Below are positions 37,201-52,200 of a DNA stretch of 60,000 nt, piece after piece. Numbering within the stretch: the stretch's first letter is position 1; each line of letters begins with the position of its first letter. The position numbers and the translations under genes are program-made. The notes beneath the pieces are model-generated. The model saw nothing but the letters and a program-made list of their open reading frames with translations. It was not told the DNA's origin and ran no database searches. Source of the stretch: Membranipora membranacea (Eukaryota; Bryozoa; Gymnolaemata; Cheilostomatida; Membraniporidae); the NCBI GenBank assembly GCA_914767715.1, contig OU612074.1:12636062-12696061 (forward strand), written 5' to 3'.

Positions 37201-40200
37201 TATTTACGTTAATTGTGTGTTACATCGATCAATAACCGCTGAAGTCTCAGATTTTTGTTGATTAGCTGATTTGTGTGTTTTCTTTGTGCCCCTTGGTTTT
37301 ACCTGTTATCATTGTTTCTTTTCGACCGCATATTTTATTCAGCTCCTAGTCCAGTTGAGAACCCACAGGTTGCAAAGATATCAGCAACTGGAATCAAAGT
37401 TTCATGGACGCCGCCTGCTGCTTTTGACCATGTGAAGATTGAATGTTTTACAACTAATGATGGGAATTGCCCATCAGATGTGACTGCATCTGGCACTATG
37501 CACAACTTCACAACACTGACACCAGGAGCTACATACACTTTCAGATTGACTGTGTCTGTCGATGAACAGAGTTCTAGCAGTGTTAACTCAACTTCACTGA
37601 CACTAGGTACAATTAATATACTTTTATATTCCTAGTTTACCGTTTACATTAGCTATGTCAGCAGACATTGATGTATATTGCATTTGTGATTTATGTCCAT
37701 GAGTTACTCCAAAGCCAGTATGATGCTTATCTGTACATGTGCTCAAATGATTTCTTGCTTAGACCCTTCCCCAACTGGGAACATCAAAGCTGAAAGAATT
37801 CAAGGCGATAACGAGGCAGCTAAATTGACATGGGTAAACCCAGAAGGTCAATTTGATAAGGTGACCATTGTATGGAGTGAGTCCCCTGGCATCGATTTCA
37901 TTTCACAAGAAATCACCACTGTCATTAGTGAGCTTACCCCTGGAGAAAGATATACATTCACTGCTCATGTATATAGTGGGAACAAAGTGTCTCTTACAAA
38001 CACTACTTCTAATAGACTCACTTTAGGTAATATTATGATAACATCGCATCATTAGTCTCAAAATATGTCTTTCAAAATACCTAGAGTTATTAATTATTGG
38101 AACTGTAGCAATTTGATGTAGCGTATCTTTCTTACAGTTTGCTTGGTTGAGTACATAGTATGCTTGCTTTCTGTGTTTTCCCCATTTTCCTTTTCAATGT
38201 GTTATTAATGTCCAACTTTCATTCATGATCTAATATTAGAACCGAATGGAGTGTCTATCCTTTTTGCCAACCGAACTGCAACCAACACTGTGGCAGCCCT
38301 GGAATGGACCAACCCTTCTGATGTCTTTGACCGGGTAACCATCAGATGTGACGGATGTAATCAGATTGAACAGAACTTCACACGGAAAGAAATGTCTACT
38401 ACATTCACTGGTCTTACACCAGGAAAATCATACAATTTCACTGCTCATGTGTTTAGTAATAGCCTAGAGTCATCACAGATAGTCTACTCTAACAGTCTGA
38501 CACTAGGTAGGAGTTAACACAGCTCGAGACTCCTTGCTGAGTTATTATGCTAGTTTTATTTCTTAACATGAGTTCTTTCCTGACAAAATCATAATCTTTT
38601 AATTACTTAGTTGCTTCACACTTTAAGGGGTCTCCACTGACTTGACAACATTTCTAGTAGATATGCCTACCTTGTGCTAACAGTGCTTCAGATGGGACTA
38701 CTTTCTGCCATGCATGTGTGTTTTATGTTATTTGTTTGTGTCCCCATTTTTTTTCCTAAATTTGATCCATTATGTACTATTAGAACCGAATGGAGTATCT
38801 AACCTGACAGCTGAACGAACTCAAACCATACAAGAAGCATCTTTGACATGGGACAACCCTACTGGTGAATTTGACCAAGTAACCATCAGATGTGCTGGAT
38901 GTAATCAGATTGAACAGAACTTCACACGGAAAGAAATGTCTACTACATTCACTGGTCTTACGCCAGGAAAATCATACAATTTCACTGCTCATGTGTTTAG
39001 TAATAACATAGAGTCATCACAGATAGACTACTCTAACAGTCTGACACTAGGTAGGAGTTTACATAGTTTGATACCCCTGACACAATGATAAAACCCTTAC
39101 TTGTATTTACTTTATTTAACTAATGTTTTACAGACTGTCACTTTCATTTCTATGTGTGTTTCCCATAAATTTTTAATATTTCCTTTCACCACTTAGTTGT
39201 TCTCACACCTTATATTTTCCGTTGACTGATAACAAACTTGGAAGTAGATGCGTGCTTTGCTTCTAACTTGGCTTCTCTCAGCATATTCACAACTGCTTCA
39301 CCTCTGAGACCATGCCAGACAGTCATGTTATGTCTGTCAGTGGATCTTTTGGTAGCATATTCAACTTGAGGATGTGCCAGTATTTTGCACTAATGCAAAT
39401 ACTAATGCTACCTGTACAGATTTCAATGACTTTTGACCAATCAAAAGTTACACTTCTGCTTTCACACTCATGTACCTAACCATAGACTCAATATTATAAA
39501 GTCGATGTGCCTAACTCTACTCAAGCTGGTGTGGTGTGGTAAGGCCTTTCATTACTTTTTATCCTCGTTTTGTCATATCTCTGCGCAAGCAAAACACTTC
39601 CTTTATTCTAGCTGTGCTTCTTTTGTTGAATCTTTTAGGGTGATTTGTTGGAGAGTTAACATCTTATTCCTCCTTTCTGTCCGTCTGTCCAAGGTTACCA
39701 CCTTCACTGTCGTTCATTCAATTTCGAATTCATCATTGCTTCTTATTTCATACCTCACTGTACAATCTAGATGTGAGTCGTCAATACTCAAACCACACTA
39801 TCCCATGCATTTTTATCATAAAATAACTGGTTATACATATTCAATCACTCAACGACACCGGTATAACCTGGTTATCACATAACGCAAAATGAAAAATATA
39901 GGTAACAAGTCAGTTTGCTTAGTATTATTGTCATTGAACAAGGTAATGACGTAGGTGATGATAATGATCATCATTTTGTAGATCATTACTGGAGGTTCAT
40001 TTTTCCAATGAAAAGTTCAGATTTTTCATAGGGTTTCATTTATAGATATAGTTATTATTTAATATTTCATTAGTGACAGTAAGGGTTTTTGCATTCTACT
40101 GTGATCACTAGTTAACTCTTCTAATTTCCGAGTCCTGAGCTAATTTCTCTAATATTTTACATTGTAGTACCATCTGCTCCCACTGGTGCTTCTGCTACAC

Positions 40201-43200
40201 AAGCTGATAGAGTCATTACAGTCAACTGGGAATATAGTGATGGTGATACTGTGGAGGGATTCAGAGTCTTCTGTGATCCACCTATAGGTATTGTGCTGTC
40301 ATCACATGGTTTTACAACAATGATAATGTTTGTGTATCTTATAGTATAAGCAATGTTTCCTGTCTGTTTTCGATATAAATTCATCAACAGAGATTGGTTT
40401 ATTTGTTTTAGATACACAATGCTCTCCCACGACTGGTAAAGAGGTGACAGCAGGTACAGCGAGGACAGCAGATATAAGTGATGGCACCCATGGGCAGGCC
40501 TACACTTTCAGTGTGAAGGCTTATGTTACATCAGAAGGCAGTGAACTGTCAAGTGCTGTCAGCAGCGATGCTCCACTTCAAATGGGTAAGATTACAGATC
40601 ATTATTGTCAACATTCTTCCCCACTATAAATATATATTGCCGGGACTACTACTGACGGCTCCACCACAACTCTTGATATCACATCACTCACTTCTGGGTG
40701 TAGTTACAGCTTCACTGTAGCCTCTATACTAGCTCATGGTGGCAGCAGTCCTGAGAGTGACTCTGTAGACTACACAATAGGTTTGTACAAATTAAATACA
40801 TAATAACACGTACGTGATCCGAGGAGGGAATTTTTCGCAAATGATTGTGAAATGAAGAATCCAATATGGAACATTTCAGCCATAATGCAGGAGCACTTGT
40901 CACAAAGGGAGTTTTTGTCCACAGAGACTGTTTTGCAAAAAAAATTACTATAATGTTAGAGAAACTTGTAATTTTAACATTCAAATGTCACTGTTTTGTG
41001 TTATTTCGAAAGGACAACAACTTGATAAAGTAATAAGAGTGGCTGGGAAGCTTAGCTACATGCGTAATACAGAATGAAAATATCTTTAGCTTACAGAGCG
41101 CTATGCATATACATGGTTCTCCACAATAAAAAAAAGGGGAATCAAAATTAATGTATAACAAGTTTTACAGGCATAAGGCCACAATTAGGCCGCAAAATAT
41201 TAACAATTAGGCCGCACTGGCAATAAGGCCGCAGGTTGCCCACAACTGATCTAGATGAAGCATCAAATTTCTTTACTACGCAGTGTTATGTGGGCCTTAG
41301 GCTAGACAAAAAGTACTAACCTTGTCAATCTAATTATGATGTGAAAGCTGATTTCAAATTTCATGTATATTTTTATTTGAAGATGCCGTGAAATTATCAA
41401 ATCTAGTTGTTAAAGAGGCAAGTGGAACTTCTGTCAAGCTCACCTGGGATGCACCAACTGCCTCTGTGTTGGTCCACTACAGAGTCAACTATACCTCAAC
41501 TATTGTAAGTGATGTCTCTATTGTGGTAAGAAATAAAATAGTGGCAAAGCCTTCAGCTATACCTGCGTGTTTTTACTTTAAGCAATACAGGAAAGCTGGT
41601 AGTCTGTTTTGCCACTGATATGACGTGTAAAACCTCATTATAAATAAGAGATACCTTAGGAGAGTCATTTATTACTGTACACTGAGCAAATTGGTCTTGT
41701 GATAATCTCTGTCAGGTTCAACTCGCATGTTTTCTTGCTCTTTTATTCACAGTGAAAATAACCTTGACTATTTCTGGAGGTATTTCCATCTCTTATTTGA
41801 CCATTCATGGGGCCTCAGCAAAATCAAATACCCACCTCACTTGTATAAGTATAAGCCTTATTTGTTTTGGCAGACTGGCTGTGATGGTGGTACCAAGTCC
41901 ACTACTGACGACTCCACCACAACTCTTGATATCACATCACTCACTTCTGGGTGTAGTTACAACTTCACTGTAGCCTCTATACTAGCTAATGGGGGCAGCA
42001 GTCCTGAGAGTGACCCTGTAGACCACACAATAGGTTTGTACAAATTTAATACATAATAACACGTACATGATCCAAGGATTTTTACCTGTAGGCCTACAAT
42101 GATAAGTGACAATGGAATTTCGATGGCTTTCAAGTCCCATCTATATATGTTGTGAATGATGCTATGCAATCTTATGATTTTACTACTGATATTGATGTAT
42201 GCGTAATTATTCCGAGATCTGGTTGTACTCAGCCCTTTTTTGATATTCCAAGACCATCTAGAATCTAGATGAAGCATCAAATTTCGTTACTACGCAGTGT
42301 TATGTGGGCCTTAGGCTAGACAAAAAGTACTAACCTTGTCAATCTCATTATGATGTGAAAGCTGATTTCAAATTTCATGTATTTTTTTATTTGAAGATGC
42401 CATGAAATTATCTAATCTAGTTGTTAAAGAGGCAAGTGGAACTTCTGTCAAGCTCACCTGGGATGCACCAACTGCCTCTGTGTTGGTCCACTACAGAGTC
42501 AGCTATACCTCAACTACTGTAAGTGATTTCTCTATTGTGGTAAGAAATAAAAGAGTGGCAAAGCCTTCAGCTATACCTGCATGTTCTTACTTTAAACAAT
42601 ACAGGAAAGCTGGTAGCCGGTTTTGCCACTGAGATGACGTGTAGAACCTCATTATTAATAAGAGATACCTTAGGAGAGTCATATATTACTGTACACTGAG
42701 CATATTGGTCTGGTGATAATCTCTGTCAGGTTCAACTCACATGTTTTCTTGCTCTTTTATTCACAGCGAAAATAACCTTGACTATTTCTGGAGGTATTTC
42801 CATCTCTTATTTGATCATTCATGGGGGCCTCAACAAAATAAAATACCGACCTCACTTGTATAAGTATAAGCCTTATTTGTTTTGGCAGACTGGCTGTGAT
42901 GGTGGTACCAAGTCCACTACTGACGACTCCACCACAACTCTTGATATCACATCACTCACTTCTGGGTGTAGTTACAACTTCACTGTAGCCTCTATACTAG
43001 CTAATGGTGGTAGCAGTCCTGAGAGTGACCCTGTAGACTACATAATAGGTTTGTACAAATTAAATACCTGAATAACATGTACGTGATCCAAGGAATTTTA
43101 CTTGTACATTTATAGGTGACAATTGAATGATCCTTTTAACTGCCGCCTAATGCAATTGTGATATTCATTGTATATCTCTGCTCTTGTTCAGCCCCACTAG

Positions 43201-46200
43201 CTGTCACAGACCTCACTGTGACCTCCAGTAGCTCATCAACCATTACGGTTAGCTGGAACTACAGCAATGAATCTGTCTTTGACATATTCGTTGTCGAGTG
43301 TTATGGGGACTGTCAGTCAGTCAATACAACTGATCTCTCGGTCCTGAGAGAGGACCTCACACCAGGCCAGACATACTCAATTATAGTCTACACCATGAGC
43401 AATGGTGTGTCAAGTCTGCCTGAGAGTCAATATGTTCTACTTGGTAAGACTCGGGAGTGGCTTTGACACTGAAGGAAGGATGGTAGCACAAACTCTCTAA
43501 CTGATTAACTAATCTCACACTTACATAAGCACGATATTGTACATGTCATAAAACAGGAATATTTGGTTCAGGGCCTTGGCGCTGCATTTTGCAATTCAAT
43601 GGCATTTCTATATGGATTATCTCATCAACTAATAGATACAGAGAATCGTTCTTCAGCTATTCTCTGTTTTTCTTTCTTACAGCTCCATCCTCAGTGGCTG
43701 ACTTAAAGGCCTTCGAGATTACAGAAGACAGTATCACTTACCAATGGTATGCTGGAGCTGGTAGACAAGATGGTTTTGAAACTGAATTTTCAGACCCTGC
43801 AGCAAGTAAATGTGAGTATTCCAAACCAATAGCAACTCCTCCGCCTCTTTTTTAAATGAGACTATAAAAGCTAGACACAAATTCTATTTTGTCAATTTTA
43901 AGATAGATCTTTGTACACGAGACGATAGCTAAGGACATTTATCAGTATGTTTACACAGCTTTGCGTTTGATAACTGATATAGAATCCGACCATATCCTGC
44001 CTGTCAGGAGGCACTTTATCTATGTATATGGCTGATAAACTTGTCTCTTCAAAACATCTATGCCTTGGATGTTGTGTGTGTGTGTGTGTGGTTACAATTT
44101 AGGCTGGGAATTTCAACCACTTCTCTCAGCATATCATTTAGTTTTAATATCTCTGAATTGCAGCCGATGTAACACAATCAAAAGATTCTACTAACAGAAC
44201 ATTGCACTCTATCACAATCAGTATGCTAACTGCTGACACTGAATACACTGTGTCTGTGAGAAGTAAAGCTATAGACTCTGCTGCTGGATCTGGTAACAAG
44301 TTTAGCTCTCCTATGAATGACACATCTAGTACTATAGAAAATGGTATGTACATCTCAATTACTCTAATTTGCGGCTCCCAGTAGCAAGAGTAGACCGCTG
44401 ATAGCAGTTTATGTCTTCAACACATTTTACAATTGTTCGTATGTTGCACTGCTGCCAATTTTATCCTAAATAACTGAAACTGATATAATCGGGAACCTAC
44501 CGAAAAGACGCACGGCAGTAGGAGTTATGTTGGAAGTTGTTTATAGGAAAATGAAATACTAATGACATGTGAAAACTTGTAGATTTAGATGTAGATTTAT
44601 CAATTGAATGCTTAATCTGTTAGTGCGTTATTGGACCAATTAGTAGATATATGAAAGAGATTATAATATGCTTTTTACCAATTTAGATAAATCACTCTGT
44701 ACAGGCGACAGCTCCACAGGTGTAAAAATAAACAAGTTCATTTTATTCATGGTCCTCTCCCATTATCCTGACTTGCCTTAGTTAAAATTTTAAATTTAGG
44801 TTATGTAAGCTTTTCCATAATTTGAATATACAATTGGAGGTTAAATGCCCATAGACTTGATATACTACCTAGACAGGACAATGCTTTTGCTTCACTGATC
44901 ATAATGTGTCCCACTTAAATAGCACGACATGACATCATTAGTTTGTGCTGTGAGCCAAAGTTTACTATATACCATTCAATGAAATAATGTGAAAAATCAA
45001 GAGACGCTGGGCATGATGTCAGCCCCTGTCCAGCCCCTTATTATTCAAGCTCAAAGAAAATTGTTGAGTGTATGTAAAAGACCTTTCCGCACGAGATGGT
45101 ATTGATAATTTGTCCCCAGAACTGGAACTTTTTTTTTATTACAAGATACAATCATTGGCCAATAAACATTGAAATAAATACAGTCATTTACCCTCAGCAC
45201 TTCCATCACCACTATAAAAATGTAAAGAATACCACAATATCACAAATATTTTGTTTGATGGGCCAGATCGAAACACCACCACCATCATCGCTTTTTTCTT
45301 CAAAATTATTCCCAGTTGTGACTGAACACAACCAGCTCAAAATTGCTTGCAAATTTTATTGTCGCTTCACAAGGAAGAATAATTATATCTGTGCTGTAAA
45401 TTGAGTATGAAGCTAGAGTATGTGAAAATAACTTCAAAATATTATACTTCAGGACTGTAGTCAAAATCTAATGGCCTTTCCCGTGGCCAAACTTAATTTT
45501 GCCGATGCCGGTAAGGTTTTTTGAGTTCATCAATGTGATATCAGCGTCAACATTGAATGTCAATTGCTTCCTTGACCAATTCACAGAAATAGCAGTGTGA
45601 AAAAACGTAGTTACTACAACAGAACACGTCATCATCTGAGAGAATAGAACTACATGTAATGATGAAGCTACAGAGGAAAAAGAATAGAAGGGGTGACTCT
45701 AATAATTTCCAAGACTGGAAAACAAATGCTGGCCAAATGATCACCAGCATTTTTGTTAGACTCAGCCATGAGTTGCGTGCTCATATGCATCACAGCTGCT
45801 CACAAGCACAAACCTCCGCAGCCTGCAATAAATGTTTGATGGTATGAGCTGAGGTTTAGTATGAATAAAGGCTAATGGTATGGAACCCCGTCTGAGCAAG
45901 GAGTTTGAAAAAGGAGTGGAAACGGCCTCTCATTTCAAATTGTTGTTTGTCTCCACTGGTAATTGTCCTCTCTTTATCAGCAAAGGTTTTTCATGACCAC
46001 AGCCAATCAGAGCAGAGACTGCAGAGAGTGAATTCCTGCCAAAAAGAAGTACAACTTGAGTTGCTGTAATAATTTTGATGAACTGTCCAATCAGCAAGAG
46101 CATAGTTGTGAAATCCCATTTATCAAGATGGGTTGTACTGCAAATTTCCTAAAGTGGTTTGAACCTCTTGAAAAGAAACTAAACTAAGTAGCAGAGAGAT

Positions 46201-49200
46201 ATAGATAGCACTCAGGTATATTCCATGTTTCAAACTATAGTCTAGTTTTACCTGGGACTCCAAAGCCCTCTGCTACTCATATGAGAAGGGAAAGTTTCAC
46301 TGCAGACATGGCCATAAATTTGCCTCATAATTTGGTAATCAATGGCGGTTTTCATCAGTCAAACGTGGTATGTTATGCCTCCCATTGTCACTTAGGTGTT
46401 AGAAAGGGGTTATTTAAAGGGCAACCAAGGTTTAGCTGCAATGCATTAATGGGTAGCAAATAATGTGCTGGGCAGCATCAGCTTTGTGCATTACGCGATG
46501 CAAAACTCAAAGTAGTTGCTGACTCTAAGCTGGGTAACACTTCAGTTTAGGGGAGGTTCCAAGACTTTGCTGTAATAATTATAGAGCACAGGCTAAATAA
46601 TAACAGGAACAGGAAACTGCTATGTGGGATTCTCTTTTAGCTGAGTTTGAGTACCTGATGGAAGAGATGTTTCACAAGAATTCTGGCTGAATAATCATCC
46701 GAATTATATTTTGTCTTTTTCCCCATGCAGAAGGTGCAATCTGCTATTAATCAATGGCCATCAATGAGAAGTTGTTTGAAACCATGGTTGCCCTTTAAGT
46801 ACTTTCACTACTTTTATCTGGTCCAAGTTCCTCACATGGTTTTTAAATGGTGAATGAATGATTTATTTTCAGTCTCTCTATCCCCAATCAAACATTTGCA
46901 TTGGAATTATAATTCAATACCTTGCAAAAGTGGTTACTATATCACTAGCTATGTCTCATCTACACTTGTGGTGATTTAAATCATGATATATTGTCTCTGG
47001 GTGTCTGAATATACCATTGAGTAAACATGTCAAATATTTTAATTATTTTCAACTGGAGACAGACATATAAAAAGACTGAGGACTTAAATGAATTTTAATG
47101 GAGGGACCATATTAGTACAACCCTTGGAAAAAGCCTTGTTAAGTCGCAGGCTGCATTTCGGTTCCACTCCCTCTCTGTAACTCCCTGGTCTGAGCCACAA
47201 AATAACGTTGCTAAACCCTTTATTTGGACAGCCAGAGAAGTTTTTGAATTAATGAGCAGCAACAATCCCTTTGGCAATGACTAATAAATCCCTCTGCAAG
47301 GAGACATTGTACAGTATTGTCAATTATACAGTAATCACTGTTGAGTGTGCTGCACTATCTTGAGAAGTATGGAGATGTCTGCAGGGCTTCACCTAGATCG
47401 AAACTGAAATTATCATTACAGGAATTGTTCTTTTCAAATATCACTCGAATTGACATTCACTGTTGAAGCTGATATCACATTGATAAACTTAAAAACTCAA
47501 AAAACCTTACCGGCATCGGCAAAATTAAGTTTGGCCTCGGTATTTCAGTTTCCAGTTTTGGAATTATTAGAGTCACTGCTTTCACCCTTTTTCCTCTGGA
47601 GTTTCATCATTACATGTAGTTCCATTCTCTCAGATGATGACGTGTTCTGGTTATATTTAGCTTATTATAACAATCATTGTATCAACAGGCGATAAGATTG
47701 GACTGGTACATGAAAATGAACATTTTAAATTCTGTTGTGAGCTGACCTGTAGTATGGAAAAAGCTTTTGTGTCCTGCACTTTGGTGGGCGGTAGATGGTA
47801 TTTAGACGAGCAGAGGATACATTTGCACAGCTGAAAACAACATGACTGAAAAGAGGATGGTCTTCATCGGACGCAATTTTGTTGAAAATAGTTTTAGACA
47901 TATCAGTAATAACTTTTTTTTCACGCTGCAGTTTCTGTGTATAGGTCGGGGAGGCAATTGACATTCTATGTTGACGCCGATATCACATTTATAAACTCAA
48001 AGAACCTAACCGGCATCGGCAAAATTAAGTTTGGCCGCAGTAAATGCCATTAGATTTTGACTGCAGAATAAAGTATAATAATTTTAAGTTATTGTCACAT
48101 ACTCTATAGCTTCATCATTACGTACTCCGGAACAACAGCTAACTGTAGTTTGCATACTCATTTAACAGCGCAGATCTATTCTTTCTTGTGAAGCGACAAT
48201 AAAATTAGCAATCCAATTTGAGCAGACTGGTTATGTTTAGTCACAACTACGAAGAATTTTGAAGAAAAAAATGATGATGGAGTGGTGCTGGTGCTTAGAT
48301 CTGGCTCTTCCAAGGAAATATTTGTGATCTTGTGTTATAGGTATTCTTTACATTTTTATAGTAGTGATGGAAGTGCTGAGGGTAAATAGCTGTAGTTTCT
48401 TCATTTCAATGTTTATTGGCTAATGATTGTCTTTTATCATAAAAAGTTTTGGTTCTGGAGACAAATTATGAATAGCATCTCGTGCGGAAAGGTCTTTTAC
48501 ATACACTCACCAATTTTCTTTGTGTTTGAATAATAAGGGGCTGGACAGGGGCTGATATCATGCCCAGCGTCCCTTTATTTTTCACATTATCTCATTGAAT
48601 GGTATATAGTAAACTATGGCTCACAGCACAAACTAATTGCGTCATGTCGTGCTATTTAAGTGGGACAGTATTGAATGCTATTGGCCTGTCTAGGTAGTAT
48701 ATTAAGTCTATGGAAATACCTCACTTTTCTTGGCGCAGGTGAACTGGGTGATATATTACACTTATTTTATTTCGCTTTACTCTTGCTGAAAATTGCTATC
48801 TTTACTTGGTATTGGATGGTGTTAAATGCTTCAAGTATTGAATAACAATTCTTCATTTATGTATGAAATCAAAGTTAAGATCGGTTTATTCGATTTTTCA
48901 TCACTAAGCCAAATTTCGACAATATTTTAAACAAGTTTGTATTGATAAATAAACATTACAACCTTTAATTTCATATTTAAAGGGATAATACACTTCTGAT
49001 CTCTGTTTGGCAGCCAATGGAGCACAGAAAAATGTATGTACATACAAAAACTCCTTATTTGTAATTCAAAACCCCTTGTTCTGCTCAAATGTGCATTCTA
49101 AATTGTAGTTGTGCATCTCCAACAAGAAATAAGACAACTAACAGAATTGCTTGTGATCTGAAAAAAGCTGATTTTGTGAGCAGTTGTGTGCTCCTACCTC

Positions 49201-52200
49201 TTGGTTAGTGTTTCAATTGTCCAGATACTCAAAGTGCGCATGTGCAATAAGGATGACCTTTTGACTTTAGCTTGTTATTTTCTAACAGCCCAGCTAAACA
49301 CTTTTATTACCATATCCGGTTATGGTAATAAAAGTGTTAAGCTGGGCTGTTAGAAAATAACAAGCTAAAGTCAAAAGGTCATCCTTATTGCACATGCGCA
49401 CTTTGAGTATCTGGACAATTGAAACACTAACCAAGAGGTAGGAGCACACAACTGCTCACAAAATCAGCTTTTTTCAGATCACAAACAATTCTGTTAGTTG
49501 TCTTATTTCCTGTTGGAGATGCACAACTACAATTTAGAATGCACATTTGAGCAGAACAAGGGGTTTTGAATTACAAATAAGGAGTTTTTGTATGTACATA
49601 CATTTTTCTGTGCTCCATTGGCTGCCAAACAGAGATCAGAAGTGTATTATCCCTTTAAATACGTAATCCCTCACCTATAGATCGGCGATTTATAAGTGAA
49701 GGCGGCTGTAAGAGAGTAGCATATAGACGCGACTATCCTTTGAAGCATTTTTATATTTAGCTCGGACTAAAACCTATTACAATCATGAAGCTGAATAGCT
49801 CAGTGGTAAAGTGTGCGACTTGTGACATGAAGATATGAGTTCAAAACCTGCTGAGGGCAGCTTTTTCCCCAAAACTACTCATTTGTAGTGAGTGAATGTG
49901 TGCCACAAAATTCAAATTTTTCAACAATCAGCATATCATATCTCTCTCACAGTCTTTCAAAATAATTAAAATATGCCAAGAACCTCATACACCATTCAGC
50001 AGAAACTGGAAGTATTGAGAACAGTTGAAAAGAATAACAACCTTGACAAGACTGCAAGGGAATTGAACATTAATAGACGCTTGATTCAGTGGCGTATATT
50101 AGCAATCACGAACAACGAATTTCCTTTAATGGCTGAATAGCTCAGTGTGTAGAGCGTCTACTTAGTTATCACTGTTTATTAAGAATGTTGTGGGTTCGAA
50201 TCCCACCAAGGTCAGATTTTTTTCAAATGGGTGCTTTATAACTGGAGCATTTTTACCGTAATCTTCTACTGCTTTTGAGTTGTTTTCTGAAAGTATTCAA
50301 CAGCTCAGTAAGCTATTGAAATACCTCTCTGCTTGCACTATTTTGCTACCGATATGCAAAAATTTCCGTGGTGGGAGGGTGCTTATGCGCCCCTCCCACA
50401 CCCTCCCCGCCACGCCTACGGCGTGTGGTTCAGGCTGGGCCCGATCATTATGCTCATCTCTAAAAAGTCAGTGAGTGAATTTTTTTTATAATATACGCCC
50501 CTGGCTTGATTCAAAGATTGAGAGCTTCCAAACATCAACTACTGATATGATTCACTTATAAGACACGGTGTCTTATAGCTGTGGGGTGTCTTATAGCTGT
50601 GGGGTGTCTTATAACAAGAGCATTTTTTTATTTTTTCTGAGGGGGGTGATTCACTTATAAGTCCGGTGATTTATAGGTGAGGTTTTGCGGTATGTTTTCA
50701 GTTGTAATTGTTTGGAATATTATAAACAAACACGACAGGTTGTAAAATTGTGTTTTCTATGTTGCAGTACCAGGAATGGTACAAAATCTCATAGAGAAGG
50801 ACAAGGGTACTAACACAATCGTGATCGAGTGGGATCCTCCATCACCCCTGAACACAGTTGTCGGGTATGCTGTCACAGTATACGAGAGTGATGGTAACGG
50901 TCCCATCGGTAGCTGTAAGCAAGCTTCTATTCTAGATTGTGAAGCCTGCGAGGTATGTCTATAATAACAAAGAGGAACATGTGGCTCCCAACATTATAAA
51001 TTACCTATAACCATAGGCCTATACATGTATATGTAGTTTTGCTGCATCTATATCTTTAATACCAGATATGTAATGTAAGCCTACACTGCGAACGATACCT
51101 TTGCTATCAAGATATGCGTTATACACTCTACAGTGTTTACTAAACTACACCATCACATTGATCAGTGTTTACTTATGAGAAGTTTTGTTGTTAAACTAGC
51201 TTTCTGTCAGTTGTTTTTGTTTTTCTATATCTAGTCCCGGAAAAATGATTCTGCTTACGACCATTGGAGAACACAGCTATGCTGTGGTGACGCAACCAAC
51301 CAGATTATAACCAAAGTGAACGAGACCCAAGAATTCACTGTGAATAACTTGGAGCCTGAGACTACCTATGCGGTTAAAGTGTTTGCTCTCAACACAAGAA
51401 ATCTGACCAATGAGAGTCCTATTGAGATAAAGACAGCCGCAGCATGTAAGTAGTACACGCACAATTAATTTATAGTAGTGTGGTTTGAGTTGAGGGAGTG
51501 GGAAGGGAGGCTGCCATTGTCCATATATTTTGATAATAAACCTTTGAATACTGTAAACTAAATATGTATGTAAGCAAACAACAGTCACTCACTCTTGAAA
51601 TGTAGGCCTAGTGACAGTCGTACTTCAATCTATCGAATACTATGTTATAAGATGTAAATTTGGTTTGGAAAATGATCTGTACCGAGATTCTCCTCACTAT
51701 GCGCATATTTTAAGCCCGCTCCCCCCCACCCTCTTCAAACCATTCAGCTAGGTTAGAGTACCCATAAAATTATAAGTTCTAGTTTCTCAACTAAGATCTG
51801 TGTTTGTTATTTCAAATGTGTCTGATTTTCTAAACCAAAATTTTATTGCAAATTGAATTCACTCTATAACACATGTATTTCGCCTCATTTATCAAAAAAA
51901 TCTTGTGCATAATCTTAGATAAAGAAGTTATTATTGTACTCTTTTTGTTGAGTAAGATCTCAGCTGACTGTCATTGGCCCAAATTCTGGTCTTGTACCAT
52001 AGCGTCATAGCATCGTAGTCTATTTTCTCTCATATTTTGTAAATACATGAAGAGGATGACTGTAATAACTGTTGCAAAATCGCTCATTCCCAACTCCCAT
52101 TCAGGACCCAGGTAATGACTTGCCTGAAAACCAGTCTTCAAAAAATGCAGAACATGAAACATGCTAAAAATTGATCGATATCATTAGCTCATTCAACAAT

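Larger units (their letters stand above)
40640..43105 (+). repeat. Tandem ~1,014-bp FN3 repeat units (right)
   Basis: Mirror of the left tandem array: truncated unit, unit A, unit B, with the same internal order and near-identical sequence. Confidence 0.8.
49662..50690. mobile_element. TA-flanked pogo-like DNA element with CENP-B-type HTH fragment
   Basis: Ends CGTAATCCCTCACCTATA and CCGCAAAACCTCACCTATA (reverse complement of the right end) are inverted repeats, with TA on both sides (49660-49661, 50691-50692). An ATG at 49973 opens a frame (MPRTSYTIQQKLEVL..., KTARELNINRRLIQ) like the N-terminal DNA-binding domain of pogo/Tigger transposases and CENP-B. The frame is interrupted by a nested hAT MITE, and the catalytic DDE domain is absent, so it is non-autonomous. 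Confidence 0.75.

Noticed and set aside
45096-45404. 102-codon ORF inside the foldback element
   Set aside because: Overlaps the terminal inverted repeat, low-complexity composition, no transposase motif.
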